The position numbers and the translations under genes are program-made. A stretch of 17,880 nucleotides of DNA. Origin: Desulfobacula sp. (lineage in GTDB: Bacteria; Desulfobacterota; Desulfobacteria; Desulfobacterales; Desulfobacteraceae). How positions within the stretch are numbered: position 1 is the stretch's first letter; each line of letters opens with the position of its first letter. Below are positions 1 through 7,346 of this stretch, piece by piece. The stretch covers positions 1 to 17,880 of the forward strand of contig JABIYQ010000278.1 in the NCBI GenBank assembly GCA_018702715.1, written 5' to 3'. A model generated the notes under the pieces. That model worked only from the letters and a program-made list of their open reading frames with translations, was not told where the DNA came from and searched no databases.

Positions 1-2294
1 AGGACATTATTAATTAACCTGGACAACCGCTCACTCTCCTTGATGATGATACCGACAAACTGATGGTGTTTTCGGGCATCAAGGTCAGGGTTGTTTTGAA
101 CAATTTCTGCCAATGCCCTGACTGAGGTTAAAGGGGTTCGAAGTTCATGTGTTACTGTGGAGATAAATTCATTTTTCATCCGGTCAAGCTCTTTTAATCT
201 CTCATTGGCTGCCTCAAGATCCCTGGTTGCCTTTTCAAGTTCCCGGCTGTAAATAATAATCTGCTGGGTCTCGTCCAGGATGTCCATGATTTCATCCATC
301 CCCAGAGGCTCTTCTTCCACAACAGACCGTACCATTACAAGGGCTGTTGCAGATCCGATAGCACCTGCAAGCAGTTTTTCGGAATAACTCACCAGCCCCG
401 CATCTGCAATAAGTTTATTTTCCCAGTTGATATTATGTTCCTTGGCGTAAAGCGCAAGAGCATCATCCGTTCGGTTTTTCCCTAAAAATCTTTCAAGAAG
501 CGTTCTTAAATCTACAACCGCTGCAGTAGCTTTCCAGAAAGACGATTTTTCTGATTCCTCGGAATACTTGAATACATCCACAAAGAGTGTAGCCTGTTTA
601 CGTTCCATAGCATTTTGCTTGGAAAAAAGAGATACACCGATAAATAATGCAATATTTGCAAACATACTCCAGAACACGGCATGGGTGTATTGGTTAAATC
701 CGAGATGTTGGACATCCAGGCCAAACAGGTGAAGGGGGTTTAAAAACTCAATACCGAAAGGCCCATGGGTCAACAAATCCTGGGAAAGAAAACCTGCCTG
801 GGCAAGAGAAGGCAGCACCAGGGTATACATCCAGATAAGAAACCCTGTCAGTAATCCTAAGAGCGCACCACTCTTTGTCGCACCTTTCCAGAATATTCCC
901 CCGATCACGGCTGGGCAGAACTGGGCAACTGCTGCAAAAGAAATCATCCCTATGGAAACAAGAGAATAATACTCAACCACATAATGGAAATAAAGATACC
1001 CTAAAAGCACGATGAGTAAGATGCTTACTCTCCGGATAATCAACAGCAGCCGGCTTAAATCACTCTTTTGCTTTAGTTTTAAAAAAGAAAGACGAAGCAG
1101 TACGGGCATGACCAGGTCATTGCATACCATAGTTGACAAAGCAATGGTTTCAACTATCACCATTCCCGTGGCTGCAGACATGCCACCGATAAAGGCAAAT
1201 AACGCAAGGCCCTGTTGCTTTTTTGCCATCAAAAGTGTCAGAGCAAAATAATCGGCATCCACTATTCCGTTTGTAAATTTCAGAATACCGCCAAATGTTT
1301 GGGGCAATGATAGTTTGCACACAGGATCTGAAAAGCATTGTCCATAAAAATGCAGCATTCCGCCAAAGGCAATGGGGATGACAAAAATGTTAATGGCCAG
1401 AAGATACAAAGGGAAAAGCCAGACAGCTTTTTTTAAATGATTTTCATCCACATTCTCAACCACAATCACCTGAAACTGGCGGGGAAGCAGAAATATGGCC
1501 ATCATAGCTAAGAACAGGGCATTATACCACCCTGTAAATGTTGATGCATTTACCTCCATAACAAACAACTGCTTTATCTGGGGAACAAGGCTTGCCTGAG
1601 CAAACAGGTCTCCAAATCCAGAATAAAGTCCATAGGTGATAAACAACCCCACTGATATGATGGCTATCAGTTTTACAATGGATTCAAAGGCAATGGCTGC
1701 GACCAACCCTTCATGACGCTCCGTGGCCTCCAAATGACGGGTCCCGAAAACCACTGCAAACAATGCCAGTAAAATGGTCACAAAAAATGCCGTGTCTTTG
1801 GTGGCGGACATACTGGATGCGGTTTTTGCCATGTAAACGTCTGGATATTGACTGATCAATTGAAAAGAAGTTGATATGGCCTTAATCTGAACAGACATGT
1901 ATGGAACAATGCCGAGGACAGCGATGATCGTAACAGCGCCGGCAATGGTGGCACTTTTACCATACCTGGAAGCAATAAAATCAGCTATGGAGGTGATCCG
2001 ATTGATTTTGCTGATACAGATAATCTTTCTTAGTATTGGCCAACCCAGGATCATCATGAGGGTGGGCCCCAAATATATATTCAGAAATCCTGTTGCACCT
2101 GACCTGCTGGCCGCCCCCACACTCCCGTAAAAGGTCCATGCAGTGCAGTAGACTGCCAGAGACAACGCGTAAATATATGGGTTGCTGATAATGCTCTTGC
2201 CGGTTTCTGCCCGTTTATCACCCCAAAAAGCAATGGCAAACAAGAGTCCCATGTAGCCGAAAGAAACAAAAATGATAATTTTTTGTTCTAGCAT
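1..2294 (-). CDS. Sodium:solute symporter-STAC-histidine kinase fusion (3' end outside window)
   Basis: This is an uninterrupted minus-strand reading frame starting at ATG 2294 (MLEQKIIIFVSFGYMG) and leaving the window at base 1 after 764 residues. Residues 1 to about 555 form a chain of hydrophobic helices with the SSS/SLC5 look, for example YALSLAVYCTAWTFYGSVGA near the N-terminus. Residues about 588-658 match the STAC domain known from CbrA-type kinases (AVVDLRTLLERFLG, then SEKLLAGAIGSATALVMV). A short charged coiled coil and a HisKA domain follow, with the H-box STVTHELRTPLTS and the predicted phospho-accepting His at residue 716. I see no PAS domain between STAC and HisKA, unlike classical CbrA. 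The catalytic ATPase domain must lie beyond the left edge. The family senses or transports a solute and phosphorylates a response regulator; the substrate is not known here. The small membrane-protein gene ends 52 nt upstream, so co-transcription is likely. Confidence 0.93.
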   Translation of the reverse strand, partial: MLEQKIIIFVSFGYMGLLFAIAFWGDKRAETGKSIISNPYIYALSLAVYCTAWTFYGSVGAASRSGATGFLNIYLGPTLMMILGWPILRKIICISKINRITSIADFIASRYGKSATIAGAVTIIAVLGIVPYMSVQIKAISTSFQLISQYPDVYMAKTASSMSATKDTAFFVTILLALFAVVFGTRHLEATERHEGLVAAIAFESIVKLIAIISVGLFITYGLYSGFGDLFAQASLVPQIKQLFVMEVNASTFTGWYNALFLAMMAIFLLPRQFQVIVVENVDENHLKKAVWLFPLYLLAINIFVIPIAFGGMLHFYGQCFSDPVCKLSLPQTFGGILKFTNGIVDADYFALTLLMAKKQQGLALFAFIGGMSAATGMVIVETIALSTMVCNDLVMPVLLRLSFLKLKQKSDLSRLLLIIRRVSILLIVLLGYLYFHYVVEYYSLVSIGMISFAAVAQFCPAVIGGIFWKGATKSGALLGLLTGFLIWMYTLVLPSLAQAGFLSQDLLTHGPFGIEFLNPLHLFGLDVQHLGFNQYTHAVFWSMFANIALFIGVSLFSKQNAMERKQATLFVDVFKYSEESEKSSFWKATAAVVDLRTLLERFLGKNRTDDALALYAKEHNINWENKLIADAGLVSYSEKLLAGAIGSATALVMVRSVVEEEPLGMDEIMDILDETQQIIIYSRELEKATRDLEAANERLKELDRMKNEFISTVTHELRTPLTSVRALAEIVQNNPDLDARKHHQFVGIIIKESERLSRLINNV

Positions 2295-2346
2295 CGTTGC
2301 TCTGATTTTAAGTTTAATCAGGCTGCCGGTCTTAAACTCAGCCTTA

Positions 2347-2589
2347 TTATTTTAAGTCATTTCCGGCAGTATCTGATTCTGACGGGTAAACCGTATCAGG
2401 GATTTTACCGCAAAAAATGATGAAAAGTATCAATACAGACCAGGCCGTGAATATATAGAAAAAAAACAAGGGGATCCCAAACAAGTTCTTTTCCAGGTTG
2501 AACAGGGTCAAAACAGGATAGGAAAACAGAAAACAGCCAAACAGGAAAAGCCCTACATACCGTCCGGTTATTGATTTGTTTTCAAGCAT
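2347..2589 (-). CDS. Small two-helix membrane protein upstream of the symporter-kinase
   Basis: This is an 80-residue protein with two predicted membrane helices, about residues 10-29 and 36-58, and a polar C-terminal tail. ATG 2589 is preferred over the in-frame TTG at 2592, because a purine-rich AAGGGA lies about 8 nt upstream of it. Small two-helix proteins of this size are often encoded beside SSS-family transporters, but I cannot assign it to a named DUF by eye. It lies 52 nt upstream of the symporter-kinase gene on the same strand and may be an accessory subunit of it (inference from position). The size and hydrophobicity fit a real gene rather than a chance frame. Confidence 0.75.
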   Translation of the reverse strand: MLENKSITGRYVGLFLFGCFLFSYPVLTLFNLEKNLFGIPLFFFYIFTAWSVLILFIIFCGKIPDTVYPSESDTAGNDLK

Positions 2590-2688
2590 CAAATCATCCC
2601 TTATTGATTAACCTTCTGTCTTGATCATTGAAGAAAAACGCATGGTTCTTAATTAAATACAACAGAAAAAGGATATAAATCAAGGGCT

Positions 2689-3231
2689 TTATTTAGCCTT
2701 CCGGGCAAGTAAAACATCTTTATGGTCGACTTTGTTATCCTTATTATAATCTGCAGATATTGGTTTTTCATTGAGTGGAAAAAACAGGCCCGTCCTAAGA
2801 TTTCCCGCTTTATCTTTAAAAAAAGGAAATTGCATAACAGGCTTCGTCTTGCCGTAGCGAATATTTATGATGTTAATATTGTTCTTAGTTTTCTCGAAAA
2901 TAGGATATGAATCAGAAATATCTTTATGGCTTAACTTTGTTTTAATCGACCAAATTTTATAATAGTAAAACAATTCTTCATCATTTTTTATCTGGTTGTG
3001 TGCAATTAATCCCTTCCAGCTATCTTGTGGATGTTCACTTTCTATAATGGTCTTGAGTATAAATTTTGATTGGTCTATTTCCTGTTTTTTAGAAAAAGTG
3101 ATAGATACTCTGTTTAACTGAGCCAACATTTCATCAAAAAACCCAGTCCCGTAATACAGTCCTAAGAAAAACACACTGCCGTAAACAATTGTGGAGACAA
3201 CAATTAAGGTGATACTGAATCTTTTTAGCAT
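2689..3231 (-). CDS. Membrane-anchored protein with a single C-terminal dockerin-like EF-hand
   Basis: This 180-residue protein has one N-terminal hydrophobic segment (about residues 6-27). It is probably an uncleaved anchor or signal sequence, so most of the chain would lie outside the cytoplasm. The middle is AT-rich in codon use and hydrophilic and resembles nothing I recognise. The C-terminus, DYNKDNKVDHKD at 161-172, is a textbook calcium-loop pattern. Asp161, Asn163, Asp165, Asp169 and Asp172 fall at loop positions 1, 3, 5, 9 and 12, and VLLARKAK follows, as in one half of a type I dockerin. A real dockerin has two such loops; only one is present. An AGGAAAA element sits about 10 nt before ATG 3231. 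The gene is divergent from the response regulator gene and 100 nt upstream of the small membrane-protein gene. Its function is unknown. Confidence 0.7.
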   Translation of the reverse strand: MLKRFSITLIVVSTIVYGSVFFLGLYYGTGFFDEMLAQLNRVSITFSKKQEIDQSKFILKTIIESEHPQDSWKGLIAHNQIKNDEELFYYYKIWSIKTKLSHKDISDSYPIFEKTKNNINIINIRYGKTKPVMQFPFFKDKAGNLRTGLFFPLNEKPISADYNKDNKVDHKDVLLARKAK

Positions 3232-3354
3232 AATGTTTAATTTTCCTGTTAAATATACTTCATTATGGATTCTTTAACATGAGACCTCAATCCATTATTT
3301 TTGACATGGACTTCTATACTCAAAACTATAAGATTCTGTCAAGAAAGGATAAAA

Positions 3355-3384
3355 TTGACTTATGACTTAAGGTAAAAATATAAG
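3355..3384 (+). promoter_or_regulatory. Candidate sigma-70 promoter for the response regulator gene
   Basis: TTGACT (3355-3360) and TATAAG (3379-3384) are separated by 18 nt, each one mismatch from the consensus hexamers, and lie about 95 nt before the start codon. The region is AT-rich, so chance matches are likely. Confidence 0.35.
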
Positions 3385-3478
3385 ATGTCATTGAATTATT
3401 CAGTAATTTTGGTTAATCTAAGATAATTATTAATTTAACACCTTTGCTGGCAAGTGATAATAGGAGAGAGTCTTAAAC

Positions 3479-3970
3479 ATGCAAAACATTCTTGAGAACA
3501 AAAAAGTTCTTGTGGTAGATGATGAACCCGATATTCTGGAAACCCTTGAAGAGTTACTTTACATGTGTTCCGTTGATACAGCCTCAACCTTTGAAGCGGC
3601 AATCGATTTTTTAAAAGCCAACACTTATGATGTTGCCGTTCTGGATATCATGGGTGTTAAAGGCTATGATCTTTTAGAGGCCACCAACAGGATGAATATA
3701 CCCTCTCTGATGCTGACCGCCCATGCTCTCACCCCGGATAATTTAAAACAATCCATTGAAAAGGGTGCAGATGCCTATGTCCCAAAAGACAAGCTCGCAG
3801 ATATTTCCATATTTCTTGAAGACGTTTTAGCAGCAAGAGAAAAAGGTAAAAAATCCAATATCAAATGGTTTTCATTGCTTGAACCCATGTTTGATAAATT
3901 ATTTGGTGAAGGTTGGAAAAAAACAGATAAAGATTTCTGGAATGAATTTGATAAAAAACACAAATTATGA
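3479..3970 (+). CDS. Single-domain response regulator (CheY-like receiver with short C-terminal extension)
   Basis: This 163-residue protein has a receiver domain over about residues 8-125. The acidic pocket is Asp14/Asp15 in VLVVDDEPD, the phospho-acceptor is Asp56 in VAVLDIMG, the switch Thr80 lies in LMLTAH, and the conserved Lys103 lies in YVPKDK. All the key receiver residues are present. Instead of a DNA-binding or enzymatic output domain there is a hydrophilic tail of about 40 residues ending WNEFDKKHKL, so the output must be protein-protein contact or phosphotransfer. TAGGAGAGAG at 3461-3470 supplies the ribosome-binding site for ATG 3479. Its position close to the symporter-kinase suggests that they form a pair, but this is inference. 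Its 3' end converges on the glycosyltransferase gene with a 48-nt gap. Confidence 0.93.
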   Translation: MQNILENKKVLVVDDEPDILETLEELLYMCSVDTASTFEAAIDFLKANTYDVAVLDIMGVKGYDLLEATNRMNIPSLMLTAHALTPDNLKQSIEKGADAYVPKDKLADISIFLEDVLAAREKGKKSNIKWFSLLEPMFDKLFGEGWKKTDKDFWNEFDKKHKL

Positions 3971-3981
3971 CTTCTAATAAA

Positions 3982-4015
3982 TTGGGATATGAAACTGTTT
4001 AGTACACATCCCCAA
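3982..4015. terminator. Possible bidirectional terminator between convergent genes
   Basis: TTGGGATATG (3982-3991) and CACATCCCCAA (4005-4015) form an imperfect stem with one bulge around a 13-nt loop, exactly between two converging genes. Neither side has a good U-tract, so the termination role is weakly supported. Confidence 0.3.
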
Positions 4016-4018
4016 AGT

Positions 4019-5101
4019 TCATAAAAAATTTTCCAGAGTTTGATCATATTGTTTTACAATGATTTCCCATGAAAATACTTCCATGTTTTCAGATAATTTT
4101 TCCTGCAACGACAAATATTCTTGATAATTTACAAGCATGTCTGTGAGTTTTTCCAACATATCTTCTTTTTTCTGATATAAAACCTTTGAATGCAGCTCTT
4201 CAGACATAATTTCAGGATAAGACAACCGGTCAGGAAGCAACGGAATACAACCAAACCTGACTGCCTCGATAATGGAAATACCAAAATTCTCCTGAATGGC
4301 ACAGCTTACGACAATCGCACCCTTTTTAAGCCAGTTTACATATTCGTTTCTCGACTCAACGTATCCATAAACAACTATCTCATCTTTAAATTTCTCTTTG
4401 GCTTTTTTAAAGATATCAGGAAAAATATCATATTTTTCACCCAGCAAGGCCAGAGTAAAAGAAATATTTTTTTCTTTTAAAATGCTCAGGGCATCAAAAA
4501 AAAATTCAGGGTTCTTGTCATATTCCCATCTGTGATTCCATATGATCAAAGGTGTTTTGACATTCCTTTTGCTTAATTCGATCACACCGGGTTCAAAATC
4601 ACATCCCGGATAAAATACTTTGGTTTTTTGCTTGATTTGTTCGATCATCCAGGATGGCCTGAAATCCGGCATCTGTTTGATCAATTGCCTTGCGGATTTT
4701 ATAAAATCATTAAAATGAAATTTAGAATTAAAAAAAACCTTATCTGCGGCAAAGGCTGAAATAATATTGGTGAAACCCAGATGAAAATCCCGGGTTTGCC
4801 TGGGACTCAGTGGATAGGACAATTGATTTTCATGAAAGTACATGAATACTGGTGGAAGGTCTTTACCTGCAAGAGATAAAAAATCTGTTAAATCCACCAT
4901 ATCAGTGACGATAATTGCATCAAACTTTGAAAAATCCTTAACTATATTGACAAAATATAGAGCCGCCCCTCTCATACGCCATTTCCAGAACCTGTCCGGA
5001 AGGGTCACAAGGGTGACATCGTGGCAGGAATGAGCTTTAAACCCCAGAGCGAAATCCTTATGGGACCCGCCGAAAAAAGGTTCAAGAAAAAGAATTTTCA
5101 T
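4019..5101 (-). CDS. GT-B glycosyltransferase, bacterial homologue of tRNA-queuosine mannosyltransferase (GTDC1/QTMAN, DUF3524)
   Basis: The protein has 360 residues from ATG 5101. An in-frame ATG at 5176 would add 25 residues, but MKILFLEPFFGGSHKDF is how members of this family begin, so 5101 is chosen even though its ribosome-binding site is weak. The N-terminal domain carries the DUF3524 signature: FGGSHK (10-15), TLPDRFWKWRMR (33-44), YFHENQLSYP (88-97) and VFFNSKFHFNDF. The C-terminal GT-B half has IWNHRWEYDKNPEFFF, a nucleotide-sugar-binding LLGE, and the GT4-type EX7E motif at Glu271 and Glu279 (ENFGISIIE). From memory, human GTDC1 has the same blocks in the same order (GGSHKQ, HENQLIYP, HRWEHDKDPE, EFFGVAMLEAV). 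The animal enzyme transfers mannose from GDP-mannose to queuosine in tRNA-Asp. The same role here is inference; a different acceptor is possible. It appears to be transcribed alone. Confidence 0.88.
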   Translation of the reverse strand: MKILFLEPFFGGSHKDFALGFKAHSCHDVTLVTLPDRFWKWRMRGAALYFVNIVKDFSKFDAIIVTDMVDLTDFLSLAGKDLPPVFMYFHENQLSYPLSPRQTRDFHLGFTNIISAFAADKVFFNSKFHFNDFIKSARQLIKQMPDFRPSWMIEQIKQKTKVFYPGCDFEPGVIELSKRNVKTPLIIWNHRWEYDKNPEFFFDALSILKEKNISFTLALLGEKYDIFPDIFKKAKEKFKDEIVVYGYVESRNEYVNWLKKGAIVVSCAIQENFGISIIEAVRFGCIPLLPDRLSYPEIMSEELHSKVLYQKKEDMLEKLTDMLVNYQEYLSLQEKLSENMEVFSWEIIVKQYDQTLENFL

Positions 5102-5375
5102 AATTCTGCTTTCTATCATAAAATTTGATGGAGATATACAATTTATAAGTAAGAATTTAGAAAATCGGTCTGTCATATTGTTTTACTTTTCTGATAATAT
5201 TATTTATAAGACTCCTAACCATTTATAACCCAACGATGATTGAAAATATACAAAGGGAGGATCTCAGACACAATGATGATATTATCCTGCCCCAAAAATA
5301 AAGATGAGTTTTCTCCGGCCGGGTCTGGTGAACCTTCTTGATAAACAAAGATTTGTCGAGTTTAGTGTGAATATT

Positions 5376-6335
5376 TCAATAAGGGTTTATTGCCTGTAGC
5401 AATTCCACTTTGTTGGACACGGCAAGTTTCTTGTAAATGGATTCAATATGGCTGCGAATCGTATTGGGTGATAATTCTAACTCGTTGGCAATTTCCTTGT
5501 ATGTCAGTCCGGCAGCAAATGATCCGGCTACCTGTTCCTCCCGTTTGGTTAAAAAAACGATCGAACCTCTGGGGTGTGCCTGGACAAGAATCAAATCATT
5601 TATCTTTCTGCGGCTAAAAACAATTTTCTTTTTTAAGATTTTTTTTTCTTTGCCGGCAAGCCAGGCGGCAATGGGTTTTGGAAGCACCGGACCGGACCAT
5701 TTCGGCCATTGTCCTTTAATAAGACCGATAAAGTCCGGATCTGCATGACGAATCCAGGCTTTTATATCGCATAATGCAAGGGAATCGGTAACACTAGGTC
5801 GTGGCAGGTTCACCAGATGTTGAATCTGGTTGGAATGCCAGGCCGCAATCATCAAAGGAAAAATAAATTGCTTTACCATTTGTTCATCCCGTGAAAATTT
5901 TTTTTCAGGATCCCTCCTGTAAAGACTCATGATCTCCAAAAGGCCGGAATTCGGGTTTGATACTGCAGTGGAAATTGCATGTTCAATTCCAAATAGTTTG
6001 GAATGCTGTTGATAGGTGTCAAGATTTTTTCGTTCATACCGTGAATAGAAATCGTATACATCAAAGGTTTTTCCGGGGTTGGCAATAAGCCCTGCAAGCA
6101 GTTTGTCCTGGTGCTTTATCTGTTCCCAGGATTCCATGAGGATCTCAGGAAGATTGTATAGATAAGTATTATGTACCTCAAGTTCTTTTTCGTGACCACT
6201 GGCCCAAAGTGCCATGTCAAACGGTATCAGGCTTTTTAAATTTTCCATGACCGCCGACTTGAATTTTTTAGCAGGAGTACTGTGACCAGTGTGAATAAGT
6301 TTTGTAATGAAACATTGAATTTTCCGGTTCAACAT
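5376..6335 (-). CDS. LuxR/NarL-family transcriptional regulator
   Basis: This 319-residue protein has a C-terminal LuxR-type helix-turn-helix (262-319). The canonical opening LTKREEQVAGSFAAG is followed by TYKEIANELELSPNTIRSHI and then IYKKLAV. The N-terminal 250 residues contain GAF-like or ligand-sensor-like stretches (SLIPFDMALWAS, HAISTAVSNPNSGLLEIMSLYRRD), but no receiver domain with an Asp pocket, so it is not a phosphorelay regulator. I cannot say that it binds an acyl-homoserine lactone. AGGAT lies about 12 nt before ATG 6335. The gene is divergent from the six-gene envelope operon across 221 nt that hold a 20-bp dyad, which makes it the natural candidate regulator of that operon and of itself (inference from position). 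There is no adjacent luxI-type synthase. Confidence 0.9.
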   Translation of the reverse strand: MLNRKIQCFITKLIHTGHSTPAKKFKSAVMENLKSLIPFDMALWASGHEKELEVHNTYLYNLPEILMESWEQIKHQDKLLAGLIANPGKTFDVYDFYSRYERKNLDTYQQHSKLFGIEHAISTAVSNPNSGLLEIMSLYRRDPEKKFSRDEQMVKQFIFPLMIAAWHSNQIQHLVNLPRPSVTDSLALCDIKAWIRHADPDFIGLIKGQWPKWSGPVLPKPIAAWLAGKEKKILKKKIVFSRRKINDLILVQAHPRGSIVFLTKREEQVAGSFAAGLTYKEIANELELSPNTIRSHIESIYKKLAVSNKVELLQAINPY

Positions 6336-6368
6336 TGACTAAGTATATCCTACAAAAAAAAAAGAATG

Positions 6369-6405
6369 CAAGAAAAAAATAGGGCATTTGCCCTATTGCT
6401 TCTTG
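6369..6405 (-). promoter_or_regulatory. 20-bp dyad / terminator-like hairpin in the luxR-type gene leader
   Basis: AATAGGGCATTTGCCCTATT (6378-6397) is an 8-bp perfect inverted repeat, or 9 bp with a 2-nt loop, flanked by a second matching pair CAAGAA (6369-6374) / TTCTTG (6400-6405). Read on the minus strand it is a GC-containing stem followed directly by a run of seven T, the form of an intrinsic terminator. It sits 40-70 nt upstream of the regulator's start codon. It could be an attenuator in the regulator's leader, a block against antisense transcription, or an operator: 20 bp is the usual size of a LuxR-type box, although the bases do not match the classic lux box. The sequence does not decide between these. 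Confidence 0.55.
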
Positions 6406-6556
6406 TTCCAGTGCATGGTCTATTTAGCATTTATAAATTTTTAATGAATAGTTTTGTTGGCAGGTTTAGAAAAATAGTGTGTCAAAGCAAGTTTTATTGC
6501 ACTGCGGTACGATTTATTCATTTGTTACGCTAAAACATCATTAGATAGGGGGAAAA

Positions 6557-7345
6557 ATGATATCTTGGAAACCTGGTGCAGTCTGGATTGCCTGCCTTGT
6601 AATTTTACTCGGGCTTTCAAGCCTCTCTATTGCTGAAGCAAAAGCATCCCAAAAAACAAATTTGGATGATACCGACATTCTGATCAAGTCGCCCAAGACA
6701 CAGGCCGGCAAAACTTTAAACAGTAACAGCAGTCAGCCTGTGTTTTATTCCAAGGGATGGGTTTGTGGTGTGGGAGACCGTTTTAACTCGGTCATGTCTG
6801 ACATTGTTAACTTGAAATTATATATCCGGCAAATGGAAAAATGGATACAAGCACTTGAATATGCTCTAAAGCTGTATGATAAAAATGAATATGGAATATT
6901 CTTTCAAAAGACAAAACAATTGTTAAAGGAAAACCTGGTATCTGGAAAGATCGGGGCTGAATTATCAAAAACCTTAAAAAACCGCTCTCTTTCAAATGCC
7001 CTGCACCGACTTAAACTTCGCATCACCACTGCCAGAAAAAAGTATGAGCCCTTTCGAAAAAAACATCAGGCCCTTTTTATCTCAGGGCAAAATCTGTCTG
7101 AAAAAATAAAAGTGAAGCCCACTCACATCGCTAGTACGGACGGTAAGGAACTGGGGCAAGAACAGGTCTTTCGAATGAGTTCCTGCCTTGACTCAGCCAG
7201 GATAAAAGCCTTGACCGAGGCCTTGTTTCAGACAATGGATGAAGCTGACAAAGCCTTTGCTGCCATTGAAGAAAAAATAGATTCCATTGAGGGTAAAAAG
7301 GCTCATCAAAGAATATTGCAGGATATAACATCACAGGAATTTTAA
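6557..7345 (+). CDS. Exported alpha-helical protein, first gene of envelope operon
   Basis: The protein has 262 residues. It starts at ATG 6557 behind a strong ribosome-binding site (ATAGGGGGA, 6545-6553). Residues 1-28 form a signal peptide with a predicted cleavage after Ala-Glu-Ala (26-28), so the product should be periplasmic or secreted. The mature part begins with a polar linker of about 40 residues, then GWVCGVGDRFNSVM, then long charged helices with heptad-like spacing (about 80-180 and 230-255). It has Cys70 and Cys210, which could form a disulfide. I do not recognise the family. The stop codon is one base before the next start, so translation with the 1144-aa gene is probably coupled. 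Being first after the divergent intergenic region, it likely carries the operon promoter upstream, though I found no convincing -35/-10 pair there. Confidence 0.85.
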   Translation: MISWKPGAVWIACLVILLGLSSLSIAEAKASQKTNLDDTDILIKSPKTQAGKTLNSNSSQPVFYSKGWVCGVGDRFNSVMSDIVNLKLYIRQMEKWIQALEYALKLYDKNEYGIFFQKTKQLLKENLVSGKIGAELSKTLKNRSLSNALHRLKLRITTARKKYEPFRKKHQALFISGQNLSEKIKVKPTHIASTDGKELGQEQVFRMSSCLDSARIKALTEALFQTMDEADKAFAAIEEKIDSIEGKKAHQRILQDITSQEF

Positions 7346-7346
7346 T

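Noticed and set aside
5273..5341. 22-codon plus-strand frame after GGGAGG
   Set aside because: A ribosome-site-like run lies 12 nt upstream, but the peptide is short and without recognisable features, in a spacer between two minus-strand genes; no further support.
6420..6556. Sigma-54 or sigma-70 promoter for the envelope operon
   Set aside because: TTGGCAGG near 6458 lacks the required downstream GC, and no -35/-10 pair with acceptable spacing stood out.
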